DNA of 64,000 nucleotides from Magnolia sinica (lineage: Eukaryota; Streptophyta; Magnoliopsida; Magnoliales; Magnoliaceae). The stretch spans positions 51,489,528-51,553,527 of the forward strand of contig NC_080587.1 of NCBI RefSeq assembly GCF_029962835.1. Direction: 5' to 3'. Both the position numbers and the translations under genes were made by a program. Below the pieces are notes generated by a model that saw nothing but the letters and a program-made list of their open reading frames with translations, had not been told where the DNA came from and ran no database searches. Below, piece after piece: positions 45,932-58,681 of the stretch. The number at the start of each line of letters is the position of its first letter. Position 1 is the first letter of the stretch.

Positions 45932-46294
45932 CTCGCAATCTGAAATTTATCCTGTGTTACTTGCAGGATAAGGGTGCCCCTCCTCCATCACCAGATTCTG
46001 ACGAGTAGCCGCATATGTAGTCGTCCTTTGCCCTGTTTTGTTGCTTGTTATTGTGTGTAGCCGTTATAGGCGTAGTAATTTGGAAGTTGTTTTGTTGTTT
46101 GAAGCTTAAGTTGTATTAGCTCGCATGCTTTTCTCTGTCGCGATCCATGTAATGCTGCATCTCATGTAATTGTGACAATTTTGGTAAATGAAATGCATGC
46201 GGTCTCTTTTGCTATGAAGTTGTGTGGAATGCTTAAAGAATTATGTAAGGCTATGCTACATCTTACGTAAGTTGCACCCTATTTTGTATAGGGA

Positions 46295-47580
46295 ATGCCA
46301 CCTAAGGTCACGCAGAGCATGGCACGCCTCACACTTATTGATTCGATGGACCAGGCACCTCCCCAGAGTGATGGTCGTGCAGACCCTGGTTTGGGCCCGG
46401 TTTGTGAGACCATGCCTGAGCCTCGGCCTTCTACTAGTCCTACAGTTGGGCCGCCACCTTACACACCATCAATTCGTGATCAAACCGTGCGTCTTCTTTG
46501 ACGCAGCATGAGCCTCAGTCGGCCCCACCTACTGATAGGTTGGAGCAGTTAATGATGATGATGCACCAGTAGCACCAGCAGCTCTTGACCACGATTGCAG
46601 GGGCCCTAGCTCAGGGTGGAAGTGCGACTCCACCTTCACCATCTGTACGTCCTGCTGAGACTGCGGGGCCTTCCGCTCAAGATGAGGGTGTGCCTTCACT
46701 TGCACCTGCTATATACCCTACGGGGAACTTGGGTATGAGTGGCCTCCTCGAGCGATTACAGCGCTTGCGACCTCCTACATTTACGGGTTCTTATAGACCC
46801 GAGAAGGCCGAATATTAGCTAGACCGCATCTCTAAGATGCTGAGGATGTTACATTGTACAGAGCCGGAGCAGGTTGAGTTAGCCACCTTTATGTTTGAAA
46901 AGGAGGCCAGCTTGTGGTGGGATAGTGTCCTGCGGACCGTTGAAGTTGATTATGTATGGACGTGGGCAGCTTTTGAGTTCCGCTTTCATGAGAAGTACTA
47001 TCTCCAGACGTACCGGCACGAGAAAGAGAATGAGTTCTTGCGCCTCAGATAGGGAGGCATGTCAGTGACAGAGTACGAGCACCAGTTTACAGAGTTGGGC
47101 AGGTACATCCCTACAGTACTTGTTAACATGCAGATGCAGATGCGGCATTTTTCAGAGGGCCTGCGACCCAATATTCGCTTGAAGATGTGCCGTGATAACA
47201 TACCCTCCTATGCTGAGTTAGTATACATGTCTATGCGGGCGGAGCAGGATGGGGATCGATTGTCACGTTCTCCTGGGCCTATGATCCTTAGGCCACAACC
47301 AGATATGCCGAGCAGGCCATTCCTCGGCAAGAGATCTAGTACCGACTCCCCTCCTAGGATCGCAGTGCCACCAGTTCCGATGAGGCCACCTGGTGTGACA
47401 TGTACGTACTGCGGGAGATCAGGTCATTCTGCGGAGAGCTATTTTGCACGCATGAGAGATAGTGGGTTCTCACCGCCACAGAGAATCGACCGTCCTCGCC
47501 CTCAGGCTCTATCTCCACCCCTACAGATAACACCTGCACATCCTTCTTTCAGGTCCCCTGCATCTCGATCTAGGCCACCT
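46295..47580 (+). pseudogene. Tekay gag (broken)
   Basis: Starts MPPKVTQSMARL at 46295. The retrotrans_gag core reads RLRPPTFTGSYRPEKAEY, LHCTEPEQVELATFMFEKEA and FEFRFHEKYYLQTYRHEKEN, then VTEYEHQFTELGRYIP. The zinc knuckle near 47405 reads CTYCGRSGHSAES followed by Tyr where the last Cys is expected. Stops at 46499, 46570, 46816 and 47050 interrupt an otherwise full-length frame. A TAA at 47581-47583 separates it from the protease, again a CAA-to-TAA type change. Confidence 0.85.
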
Positions 47581-47589
47581 TAATGGCCT

Positions 47590-49389
47590 ATGACACCTCA
47601 ACCTAATCGTTTTCAGCAGGCTCGAGTGCATTCACTTACAGCAGAGGCATCAGAGGTAGCACATCCACCACCTATGGCTTTTGAAGTTACAACACATATC
47701 CAAGGTACTCCAGTCTTTTTATTAATGGACACCGGGTCCACTGTCTCTATCATATCGTGCGCAACAGTTAAGCGGCTAGGCTTGGAAACTAATCCTATGG
47801 TTGGGGTCAGAATCCTTACTGCCATAGGGACTTTCTCGGACAACACTCCTCGACTTGATTGTCACCCCATTACATCACTATGATGTCATTCTCGGTATGG
47901 ATTGGCTCACAGAGATGAAGGTAGAGATCGACTGCGATTGTAGAGTGGTGACAGTTTATGAACCAGAGGGCATGACCTTTACTTTTCCGGTGCAGGTCAG
48001 TTGCTCCTATCGCATTGATTGTTATGTTTTTATGCTGGAGGATGCTCATGGTCCAGCGCTTGAGGACACTCCTGTGGTCCAAGAGTTCTTAGACGTGTTC
48101 AGGAAGATACCTGGACTACCCCCTCAGCGCGAAATTGATTTCACCAATGATTTAACGCCTGGTGCGACGCCCATTTCACTTCCGACCTATCGCATGGTTC
48201 CGTACGAGATGGAGGTGCTGAGGAAACAGATTGATGATCTATTAGATGCTGGTTTTATACGAGCCAGTGTGTCTCCATGGGGAGCGCCAGTATTGTTTGT
48301 AAAGAAGAAGGATGGCTCACTGTGATTGTGTATTGATTATCGCAGGTTGAACCAAGTAACGGTGAAGAACAAGTATCCTTTGCCTAGGATAGATGATCTG
48401 TTCGATCAGTTGAAGGGGGCAAGGTATTTCTCGAAGATTGACTTGCAGTCGGGTATCACTAGTTGCACGTCAGGGATGAAGACGTGCAGAAGACGGCTTT
48501 CAGGACCAATTTTGGACACTATGAGTTTCTCATAATGTCGTTCGGCCTCACGAATGCTCTGGCTGTGTTCATGGACTTGATGAACATGGTATTTCGACAA
48601 TTTCTGTTCCGATTCGTCATCGTGTTTCTTGATGACATCCTTATATACTCCAAGAGTCGGGAAGAGCATGAGGAACACCTGCGAGCAGTCTTGGATACTC
48701 TGAGAAAGAACTAGTTGTTTGCACAGTACAAGAAGTGTGATTTCTGGAAAGAAGAAGTCAAGTTTCTAGGACATGTGGTGTCCAGAGAAGGGATAGCTAT
48801 GGACCTTGCTAAGGTAGCCGCAGTTCAGGACTGGAAGCAATCCGGTTCGGTTACTGAGGTGAGGAGTTTCCTTGGCCTGGCAGGTTACTATCGCCAATTT
48901 ATTTGAGATTTCTCGAAGATAGCTAGACCTTTATCTCAGTTGATACGGAAGGATCTGAAGTTCGCCTGGAATGAAAAGGCGGAAGCATCTTTTCAGGAGC
49001 TGAAGGATAAGTTGACGTCCGCCACTGTGCTAGTATTGCCAGAGCAAGGGGTCAAGTATACGATATACACGGACACGTCTCGCATCGGTTTGGGCGGTGT
49101 TTTGATGCAGAAGGATAGGGTTATTACCTACCTGTCACGACAGTTGAGGAAACACGAGGAAAACTACCCTACACATGACTTGGAATTAGCTGTCGTTATC
49201 TTTGCCTTGAAGATCTAGAGGCATTACCTCTATGGAGAGGAGTTCGAACTCTTTTGTGACCACAAGAGCCTCGGATACATATTCACTCAGCGGGACCTGA
49301 ATATGAGGCAGCGACGATAGATGGAGACACTGAAGGACTTCAAGTTCAAAGTCTCTTACCATCCTGGCAAGGCCAACCTTGTGGCAGAC
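47590..49389 (+). pseudogene. Tekay protease, reverse transcriptase and RNase H (broken)
   Basis: Protease: FLLMDTGSTVSIISC (about 47717), then a frameshift near 47855-47880 into [68 protein letters not shown] and the catalytic [12 protein letters not shown] (about 48625). RNase [20 protein letters not shown] (Ala to Thr in YTDAS), [16 protein letters not shown], and [10 protein letters not shown]. Stops at 48323, 48453, 48712, 48903, 49216 and 49318, and a one-base shift near 48460. The frame ends at KANLVAD, where the nested insertion splits the conserved VADALS motif. Confidence 0.87.
49385..49389 (+). other. Target-site duplication, left copy (CAGAC)
   Basis: CAGAC immediately before TGTAACACTCC at 49390. 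The identical CAGAC follows the element at 58677. Removing the insertion and one copy restores the RNase H/integrase frame. Confidence 0.93.
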
Positions 49390-52099
49390 TGTAACACTCC
49401 ATACTTTCAGTACTCGGGTGTCACCACGTAGATCCAAATTTGCTTACATATATGCAATTACCCACATAATTTACCTTACACGTCACTATCCAACATCCCT
49501 CAATTTATATATCCATCTTAACCCTTAGATTTTAGACTATGACAACTCACAACATCATAATAAGATTTGGAATCAATCTGTCCGTTTGACTATCACAAGT
49601 TGAACTGTATTTAAATAAATGAAAATCTTATTTGTATAATCTTGAGTGTGATGACATCTCATCATACACCTATTTAGTACAATTGATCTGTATGAAACCA
49701 ATGTAGAGATCAAAATCACAAGATCCACGATTCATCAGTTTATAACGCCCCGTACAAAGATCCATCCTATTCAACTCCCAAATTTCACCTAGACATTCAT
49801 TTAGACCCCTAGAGTTATCAATAATGAAATACTAGACAATCTAATCGTTAGATTGGTTTATAATGATCCTAACTCCTAATGACCTATAGTATGGCCCATA
49901 ACATGAATTATATATATAGTGTGCAGACAATGGTAATAATAATAAAAAAATGATATAAATACATATATATATATACACAACAAAATAAATGAAATAAAAT
50001 AAAATTATTATTATTAAATGGGTAGTAACAAGTCTTGAAGATGTGGACAACCCATAGGGTCACTTTAGCCATTGACGATCGATTTGGGGTAAATCTGATC
50101 ACCAGGACAATTATAATCATCAGTTAAGGGTCAAGATATGGTTGGCATGGCCCACCTGGGTCTCACCATTTACTCGAAATGGGCCAAGGTCCCTATGAAG
50201 GGTTCCCAATGCGAATGGATGGTATGGATTATGATACTGACATCTCAACGAGCCCCTATACAACGCATGTACACAAAAAGAACACTTAGGTGCGAAGTAC
50301 ACCAAACTCTTTAGCTCGGTCAGATATGCTTTGACCAACCATTTTACAAACCACAAATATCTCCCGTCAACAGACGTTTAAACCGACTGTGTTTGAGCTC
50401 TTAGGTGGCCCACCACGGCCACTTTCTGAGCCATTCAAGCCGTCCAATCTCTTCATGGGACCCACACGAACAAAATGGTATAGCCGTTTGATCATTGGTA
50501 AGCGGCGGAGGGAGATTGAATGCCCCAGTCCATCCCGGCCAAGAAATCGCCCGACCAAGAGCCTGTGGTAAGAAGGAAGAGGGGACCGCCCTTCCTCTTT
50601 GGGAAGGACGAATCTCAGTCGTCTAAGAGGGAGAGCAAGCTCAGTCGTTCTCTCTCTCTCCCTCTATCTATAAGAAGGGTCCTGTAGCCCTATGAAATTT
50701 CATCGAAAGCAGGTAGAAAGAGAGTAACAGTGGGAGAGAGAAACAGGGAGTCGTTCTCTCTTGTTATGGGTTGAATACAGAGTCGGCAATCACCCACCTC
50801 AGGTGATCCTTCTCTTTCCCTCTCTTTATAAGTTTTAGTTAAGTTTGGGTAGCAGTGGCTGGACCGATATCATGCCAAACAATGGCTGAGTGTCGGCCCA
50901 GCAATGGCAACCGTGGAAGACTGATGGAGGACCGAATGACGACGATACATAAAGGCCAAATGGAACTCTATTTGAGACGAGAATCGTGCTTCAAACTGGC
51001 CTGTTTGGGGCTCTGTTTTGAGCTCTCTGTAGAGTTTCAAAACTAGCTCAGAGGGTAAGCCAATCAATGGCAATAGAACGGACTGTTAAGTCTGTCGTTG
51101 GGTCCCTATTTTGAACCGGAATTGAGCCAATCCATGACCCTGTTCCGGGCTGAAACCAACCCAACTAAAGCACAGTGTTGAGCAGGAGGCGTGCCTTAAA
51201 ACAGGCCATTAATGGCGCTGGGAATAGCTCTCGAGCGGGGTCCACACATGAGGTGGAATCAAGCCAATCAATGGCTGAGAGTCAGTCCGAGGAAACCGAA
51301 AGTTTGGTCCCTGTTTTGGGACGGATCGGGCCATGCATTAGGACCCTGTTTTAAGCAGGATCTAGGCCAACCAATGGCCTTGAATCTAAGCTTCAACCCA
51401 GGCTAAATAAGGCCGATACAGTGACGCTTTGAGCTGAGTATTTCAACCCTGTTTCAGTCCGAGTCCAAGCCAAACAATGGCTGTGATATGGACCGAGATA
51501 TCAGCTGATGAGGAACCCTGTTTGCGGCCAAAGCTGAGCCAATCTCCGCCTCCATTTAAGTCCGAAATCAGACCTAAGACGAGGTCGAGAAGCAGCCTAT
51601 CTGGAGCTCTATTTAGAGCTGAAACCGGACAGTCCGACAAGCCATCAAATGGCCCTGTTTCGAGTACTGTTTAGGTTGGGAACGGGCGTTGATTTAAGCT
51701 CTTAGACTGGCCCTTGATCAGCTTCAATCTAGCCTCAAAGACTGATCAAAGTTGGGCCGTGAATGGGTCCCAAAACCGGACCCTGATCCATCTGCAAACC
51801 ATCCGAAAGAACAGCTCCAAACGGCATGCAGGGAAGAAGCTCTTCACGTGCAAGCTAATGGGCTAGTCTTGGGCCCTGTGCAAATTGCAGGTGGGCTTCA
51901 CTATGTTGGGCCACACATTGAAGAAGAATGGTGGGCTGTACGAATGCTGTGGCCGACCCTATTGCATATCCACACCGTCCTTTGTCTTGCCGGGTTGAGA
52001 GAAACCCATCTGCACCGTCCAGATCTGGACGAGTGGTTACTGGACACTTCAACGGTCCATAAATAAGTGTATATATTATATAAAATATACAATATACGT

Positions 52100-52277
52100 G
52101 ATGCTATACTATGTAGGGTATACGCATATATGATACATGGGTGGATGTAAACGTGGTGGGCCCCACATGGGACCCACACGTGAAGTAAATTGTCGGTGCA
52201 TGCATGCACCAGGGAGTGAAAACAGAATATATCAGTTCACGTACACTGATTGCAAAATTTTGAGATCTCCCCATGGC
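52100..52277 (+). repeat. 178-bp direct repeat, left copy
   Basis: Starts GATGCTATACTATGTAGGGT, ends GATCTCCCCATGGC. It has only about two differences from 56136-56313. Together they bracket a 3858-bp segment carrying LTR-B. Confidence 0.9.
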
Positions 52278-54284
52278 GTCGGCTTAGTCTGAAAGTTATA
52301 TCAGAGCGACCGCGTCGTCGCTGCGGTTCCAACGCCGTGACTTGCGCACCGAACCGATACCCAGGCAAGAAGATGCCGATCAGCGTTTATTCCGAAGAAA
52401 CACCGCGCGTTGCGGATTTCGAGGGAATCTCTACAATTAGTCCCATCAATCAACCATTAAAGCATCCCATACCTCAAGTACATCAACCCATCTCCACCTT
52501 TTACAAAAGTCCACCATTCTTTCCACCTCACCACTCCTCTTTTCCAAATTTCAACAACAACCATACCTCTTTTTACCATTTTCAACCCAAACCATCCCCC
52601 ATCACTCCATCACCCATCTCTTTCTCTCTCTCTCCCTCCCTTTACAACTATCTCTCTTATTCTTTTTTTTCAAAAGAAAAATTCAATCCAAGAGAGAGCA
52701 CCATGAGTCCCCCATGGTGAGAAAACTTCATTTGTGAGGTCCACCTTTCCCACCCCTTCATCTCTCATCTCAACCATCCATTTCTCATCTTCCACCATCA
52801 AAGGGTAGCCCAAGGAGCCAAGGAAGCCTAGGGAGCAAGAAGATCAAGTGGTGGGTGTCTTAATAGGGTAGATTTTCATTTTTTTAAGATGGACCAAGTG
52901 AGGCCAACCGATTAATGGTTTGGATCTCACTTTGGACCCTAAGATGTGGCCGATGGCCCACTTGGATCATCATGATCATTCCATGATGGGGCCATTCTCC
53001 ATGGACCCCATCATGATGTTTATTTCCTTCCATGTTTAGGGTCATCTAGACCATTTATTTTAGTGGAGAAGGGATCTCCACCGTTGGATTTCAATTCCAT
53101 GGACCCACTTGTAATGGGACCCACTTAATGTATGATTTAGTGCAAGGGAGGGCCCATAGTGCCGGGGTCCCTCCATCACACGGTCTCACTCTCTATATCT
53201 CTCCCTTTTTGTTTTATTTTTATTTTATTTTATTTTTATCTTGTTGTATGATGATAAGGTTGTATGGCCCGCTTGAATGGACCCCACCATGTAGTAAGTA
53301 TTTTATTTGAGTGGGGCCCACCTTATATGTGTACTACCCACACCACTCATCAGTGGTGGCCCACCTGATCAGGCCCACCTCAAATGTCCAAACAGTCCAG
53401 CGTCGTCCCTGGACGCTGGACGTGTAAATGGAAAAAACACAAATATCAACTTTTTCCAAAGTTTTGGGGTGGCCTATTCATGTAGGCCCCACCTTGATGT
53501 ATGTATTAAATCCACACCATCCATTCCCTTCCCAAGCCCTTTTTAGCCGTTGACCTGAAAGAAGGGATCCATCAGACCTTCAGGCGGGCCATACCATACC
53601 AAAAGGTGGTTTTCACCATTGAAACCTCCCCTGATGGGTTGTACACTGGAATATGTCCAATATTGGACTTGTTTTGCTCGTAGTGAGCCATAGAAGAACA
53701 CTGGACGGTGTGGATTCACTAGATGTGGACCCCACCTGTAAAATCTGTGATTTTTCAAAAAAAAAAAAAAGGAAAAAAATCAACACAGCAGCCGTTGCTG
53801 CTGTGTGTCAGAAGGCAGCAGCGCTGCCTGCGCCAGCGGCGTCCGGGCGGACGGGCGTACCAGCAGCCCCTCACGGCTGTAACCGTGGGCCCCACCTTGA
53901 TGTCTATATGCTATCTCAACCGTTCATCGGGTGGGCCACTACCTGACGTGGGCCCACCCCAAAAATCGGCTTGATCCAAGACTCGGGTGGCCCACATCAA
54001 AGGAAACAGTGGGATGGAACTTCTACCTTTGAAATTCCCTTGGGGTCCACAGAAGTTTTGGATCAGGGTGAAATTTCTTTTCACCCTTCACCTAGGCCCG
54101 TGTGGCCTCATCAACCGGTTGGATGGCATATCGACATTACAGTGGGCCCCACATGGAGCCCACATGGATGTATATGTTTGACCACCACCGTCCGCCTGGA
54201 CGGTGGACGTAGCCCACTGTTATAAGTGTGTGGGCCCACTGTGATGAGTGTGTGGGCCCACTGTGCTGCGTGCGTGTGTGTATG

Positions 54285-54410
54285 TGTATATATATATATA
54301 TAGATATATGTATATATATATATATATATAGATATATATAATATTATAGTTCATGTAATATTATATGTATATTATATACTATATTATATATATATATATA
54401 TATAAATATT
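54285..54410. repeat. Composite TA-rich microsatellite
   Basis: Interrupted (TA)n and TAGATATA runs within LTR-B copy 2. Confidence 0.9.
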
Positions 54411-54420
54411 GTACTTATTT

Positions 54421-54790
54421 AGGTGAGGCCCATTTCAATTACTTATGGCCCATAATTGAGGCCCACTTTGATGTATTATGGGCCCATGGGTCAAGGCCCA
54501 TTTGAGGTATTAAGGGCCCATGGTTTAAGGCCCATTAAGACATATTGGGGCCTATGTGTTAAGGCCCATTTGATGTGCATTTGGGGCCCATTGGTGTGGC
54601 CCATTTGATACACATAAGGCCCATAAGATTAGGCCCATTTGATACGTTCTAAAGCCCACAGTTTATAGTCCATTGCAATGCACATAAGGCCCATTGGTGC
54701 GGCCCAGTGATGTGGCCCACTTGATGAATACAAGGCCCATATGATATGGCCCATTTGACGTATTTAAGGCCCAATGGGACGTGCCTAAGG
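54421..54790. repeat. Dense GGCCCA (site II-like) array in LTR-B copy 2
   Basis: At least fifteen GGCCCA hexamers in about 370 bp, arranged as degenerate units of the type AAGGCCCATTTGATG plus ten to twenty variable bases. TGGGCC is the site II core recognised by plant TCP proteins (established for ribosomal-protein and cell-cycle promoters). The role in this LTR is inference. Confidence 0.75.
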
Positions 54791-56135
54791 TCCATTGCAA
54801 TGTACGATCCCAGCATGATTTATGTAATGATGTTTACGTCAGGACTATGCCTTGGGAGCAATGGTGGTTTGACGTCCACATTGCAAGTATAGTGTGGTTA
54901 AATGTCCGCATTCTGACATTCCCTAAGGCCCATTGTTAGGCTCGTGCGTAGGCCGTCTAGGCCCACCTTCGTTATGTACATCATCCATCCTATATAGCAT
55001 GTTTAATTTCATGATTCATGATCATATGCATCATACGTATGCTTGATATGAGAAATGACTGATCATAGCATAGCCTTCGGGCAGATTGTTTAGGGGCTCC
55101 CGTACAGGGGGTGTTGCCCTACATGAGCGCACGATACGCGCAGGATTGCTGTATGACTGGGTAGTGTGATTCATGCATTTGCATTGTGTGATATTGTCAC
55201 TGTACGCCCTAGCGACATCAGGGCCATAGCCTCCACAGACGCATCGTGGTTGGCAGGATTGGATACCGGAAATACTGTTCTACATGGGGTGCGATAGATA
55301 TCCCTGGGTGAAAGTCCCTAAACCCTTATGGTACCAGGAGGTTGCTCCAACGTCTAGACCGAGTGGGTGCATGAGCGCTGAGTGCCGATTACCAGACGGT
55401 TGCGCTTTCCACTGTGTCGTGGTCGGTTGGAAGGGGGTGCGGCCTTACCCGCCTGAGAGTAGGGGGCAATGCTAGGCTGAGTCTGACCAGCTCGAGGAAT
55501 GGGTCCGCTATTGACGAGCCGAGCCCGATGTTGGCAGGCGGATAGTGAGGTCTTTTCCACTCACCTTATTGCGCGCGATGGGGCGGCAATCTGGCTTGGA
55601 GTGTACTAGACCCCGGTGATATTCCAGATTTGAGCCGTATTGACATGTGGACTTAGATGAGGATTTGTATGCTTGACTTGCATTCTGCATTGCATGGCCT
55701 TGGTATGGCCGACATCATTCTTTGCACCGCATGGCCTTGGTACGGCTAATGGGATTCTTAGCATTCATCAGCATGTTCCGCATTACTCTGATACTGCATG
55801 ACTACATTATCACCTTGAGCATACACTTTCACCACCCTCTAAGCTTTCTATAAGCTTATGCACGACCGTTGCGTGCAGGTGACGTTGGATCGCAGCAGCG
55901 CTGAGGCTTGGACGCGTGGCTGATCTTCTTTTGGAGTTTTGGTCTATCTTCATTGTATTTCCCTTATGCTCATTGTACCTGTAAAGTTTTTGATTATAGT
56001 GGGAATGTGATGGAGTTTTTGGTTGTGTTTGTGGGTTATGCCTTTGGTTATGCTTATTACGAATCAAACTGATGTTGAAAATCCTCCTTGTAGCATCCCA
56101 GGATCGGAACCTGGCGAATGGGCGCTGTGAGCCGA

Positions 56136-56313
56136 GATGCTATACTATGTAGGGTATACGCATATATGATACATGGGTGGATGTAAACATGGTGGGCCCC
56201 ACATGGGACCCACACGTGAAGTAAATTGTCGGTGCATGCATGCACCAGGGAGTGAAAACAGAATACATCAGTTCACGTACACTGATTGCAAAATTTTGAG
56301 ATCTCCCCATGGC
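56136..56313 (+). repeat. 178-bp direct repeat, right copy
   Basis: Partner of 52100-52277. Its right flank continues LTR-C and its left flank is LTR-B. Confidence 0.9.
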
Positions 56314-57909
56314 TGATGAATCTGGAAAATCTGAATGGTCCACTTGGAGCAGAACCTCATAAAACCCCCTCGTTCCCATTTCTACCTTGAACCAAAACTT
56401 GGGTTAGCCATGATTAATGAAAACAGTTTCTTCCCTTAAACTGCATTTATCTTTGCTATGGCCCACCTGAATCTTAGATCAGGATGAAAATTTACCCCAT
56501 AAGGTTTGTTGGGATTCCACATCTTATGAACCATTCAGATTCGACACCCACGTCACATGTGTGAAGGTGCACACGTGCCTAGGTGCATAGGTGGGCATGC
56601 CTCATATATTCATGCATGATGAGTCCTGCACGTGTGGAACCCACATTTGTGCACACTAAATATAGACCGTCCAAGGTCGGGATGCAGTGCACCTGGACAC
56701 ACATCCACACCGTCCACCCAGAGCTCATGTGATACATGTATAATATACACATATATGTACATACGTACCGTAGGTTGCAAATATCCTATACATGACGTAT
56801 ATGAGGATACACTGTGTGATGTACATGAAATAAAAGTAGTGTGCTAGCTCACCCATATGACGGTGGGCCATGTATGTGGGCCCCACCATGATATAGATGC
56901 TTATCTGCACGTCTGTGCAATGGACCCCACCAACTAAATAACCATATATTGTGTCCACTAGTTAGAACAAGTATTGACGGGCCTAGGTTCCTCTCAAATG
57001 AGGACTAGACCATCAAGATTTGGGCCTTTCGACCAACCATGGCGTCCTGGAACCTTAGGACTTATCAGTTAATGCAAGGGATTTCTCTAGGAATCTGTTC
57101 AAGTGACGCAGAGACGCTAGCTTCTCGAGAGGGCTCACACCAAAGACACCCTACAACGTATCTAGTAATGATTCTTCCCCTTGAGCTTTCCATCTTCTCA
57201 TTAGCTTAAGTGATAGTTTTTATTTAAATTCATAATTGATATCTCCCTTTATAATCACATGTGTTAGCTGGAGAAAATTGAATTGATGTATTACATGCTT
57301 TATGATTATCCTGTATAATTGTTCATGCTTGTGGATTTCTTTTTGTGGATTGCTTATGGAACTTAAACTAGTATATTAGTGGGAAATTCCTACATATGAA
57401 TGTACACCCATACTTGGGATGTAACTTGACTAGTTGTGATCGTAATGGACCTTCAACTTGGTGGTTATTGAGTGATGGTCTAGATGGATCATTGATGTGG
57501 GCCTACCATCCAGGGTTGTTGTGTCTAATGGCTTTCAAGGATGGTCTTTTATCGCACAGTTCTGATACTCGCCCTATGTGGCCTATTTTGATATCTCCCT
57601 ATGTGGCTTTGTTCTAGTATTTTTCTTATATGGGTTCGATGTTCTATTCTGTGCAACCATGCGATGGTAAGCCCCATATATCATAATATGATTGGCCATT
57701 AGTCGATGGGTTTCCATTAAACATCCTAAGGTGGTAGTCTCATGAGCCGGGGATGGTGGTAATGGGACCTATGCCCGAGCTGTCGGCCTACCCTGGGCCA
57801 TGTGCTCCCCGTAGTGACCGTGAGCTTACTTAAATCAACTGGTTGCAAATGGACTAATAATGGGCCGACAAGTCATGCATACATGGCATATTTCGATGAC
57901 TTAGATCAC

Positions 57910-58130
57910 TCTGCCCTGCGATTACGCTGCGTGTTGCACTTATGACCAGTCATTCGATTTTGATATTAACTCGGTTTATCATGCCCTGCGATTATGCTGC
58001 GTGTTGCGCTGATAACCAGTCATATCCCTGGGTGACGACCCCGATGTCCGTCCGGATGTTTTTCCCGGGACATTGTTCGTCTGGATGTTTTATCCCGGAC
58101 ACAGATCGTCTGGATGTTTTACCCAGGTCG
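57910..58130 (+). repeat. Short tandem repeats in LTR-C
   Basis: Two units of CCCTGCGATTA(C/T)GCTGCGTG with CCAGTCAT (57913 and 57982), then three units of GT(C/T)(C/T)GGATGTTTT followed by CCC(A/G)GG-like sequence (about 58050, 58078 and 58107). Confidence 0.75.
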
Positions 58131-58676
58131 ATCATTACATTCATGCATCCATGCATCTAACAAGACTGCATTTACTCTGTTTTGGTTGTCCATATGTTTT
58201 ATACTATTTCTTACCTAATGCGGCAGTGTATAATCTTGAGGGAAATTCACACTGAGTTGGCCACTCATCCAACAAATATAAAACCGTACAGGTAGTACAA
58301 GTGGCTTAAGTGATTTGCATTTTCAGACTTGATAAGGAGCAGGATACGATCACCAGAAATGCATGACTGTATGCTTGGAGGAGTTATGTGATCTTATGGC
58401 TTATATTTATATGCTTTTTATTATTTCTCATGTATTAGATCATGTAATTTTTGTATATGTAAATTTTGGAGACATTGGTTTGTATAAGTCATTATGGGCA
58501 TATTTGAATGATAATAAAATTTTCCTTTATGTCGATTTGTCCACACTACGCTCATTTACTTACTTTGATGATAAAAAAATATATATATACTCCAATTTGA
58601 CCATCCTTTAAGGTTAACACTCGGGTTTTTGGAAAACGGGTCGTGTATTCGGGTCCTGAAAAGTCGGGGCATTACA

Positions 58677-58681
58677 CAGAC
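58677..58681 (+). other. Target-site duplication, right copy (CAGAC)
   Basis: Directly follows ...GGGGCATTACA and continues GCACTGAGCAGCAAG, the ALSSK continuation of the split pol frame. Confidence 0.93.

Larger units (their letters stand above)
52278..56135 (+). repeat. LTR-B copy 2 (3' end truncated) within LTR-C
   Basis: The right half (about 54430-56135) aligns with window bases 100-1710, including the GGCCCA array, the GACGTCCACATTG block and GGATCGGAACCTGGCGAATG. Compared with copy 1, the last ~60 bp before the GGGGCGTGACA end are missing. The left half contains a CT-rich stretch (52600-52690) typical of an LTR leader. I cannot see a clear LTR start, so the left boundary at 52278 is set by the direct repeat. 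Confidence 0.65.
49390..58676 (+). mobile_element. 9.3-kb LTR-like insertion (LTR-C) inside Tekay pol, itself nested
   Basis: Begins TGTAACACTCC and ends GGGGCATTACA, with a 5-bp target duplication, so it arrived by an integrase-type event. I find no gag or pol domain inside. Without the 52278-56313 insert it is about 5.25 kb, best explained as a solo LTR or a very long non-coding LTR element of a Tekay-related family; it shares the block at 57735-57830 with the Tekay LTR. A large non-coding derivative with both LTRs is less likely because I see no second copy of either end. All ORFs inside are short and unconvincing. Confidence 0.75.

Noticed and set aside
52293..52310. TATATCAGAGC resembling a primer-binding site
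   Set aside because: No LTR terminus precedes it and no gag follows. The match to TGGTATCAGAGC is partial.
58363..58611. 82-codon ORF with hydrophobic residues
   Set aside because: Within LTR-C, AT-rich, no domain, and close to the LTR end.
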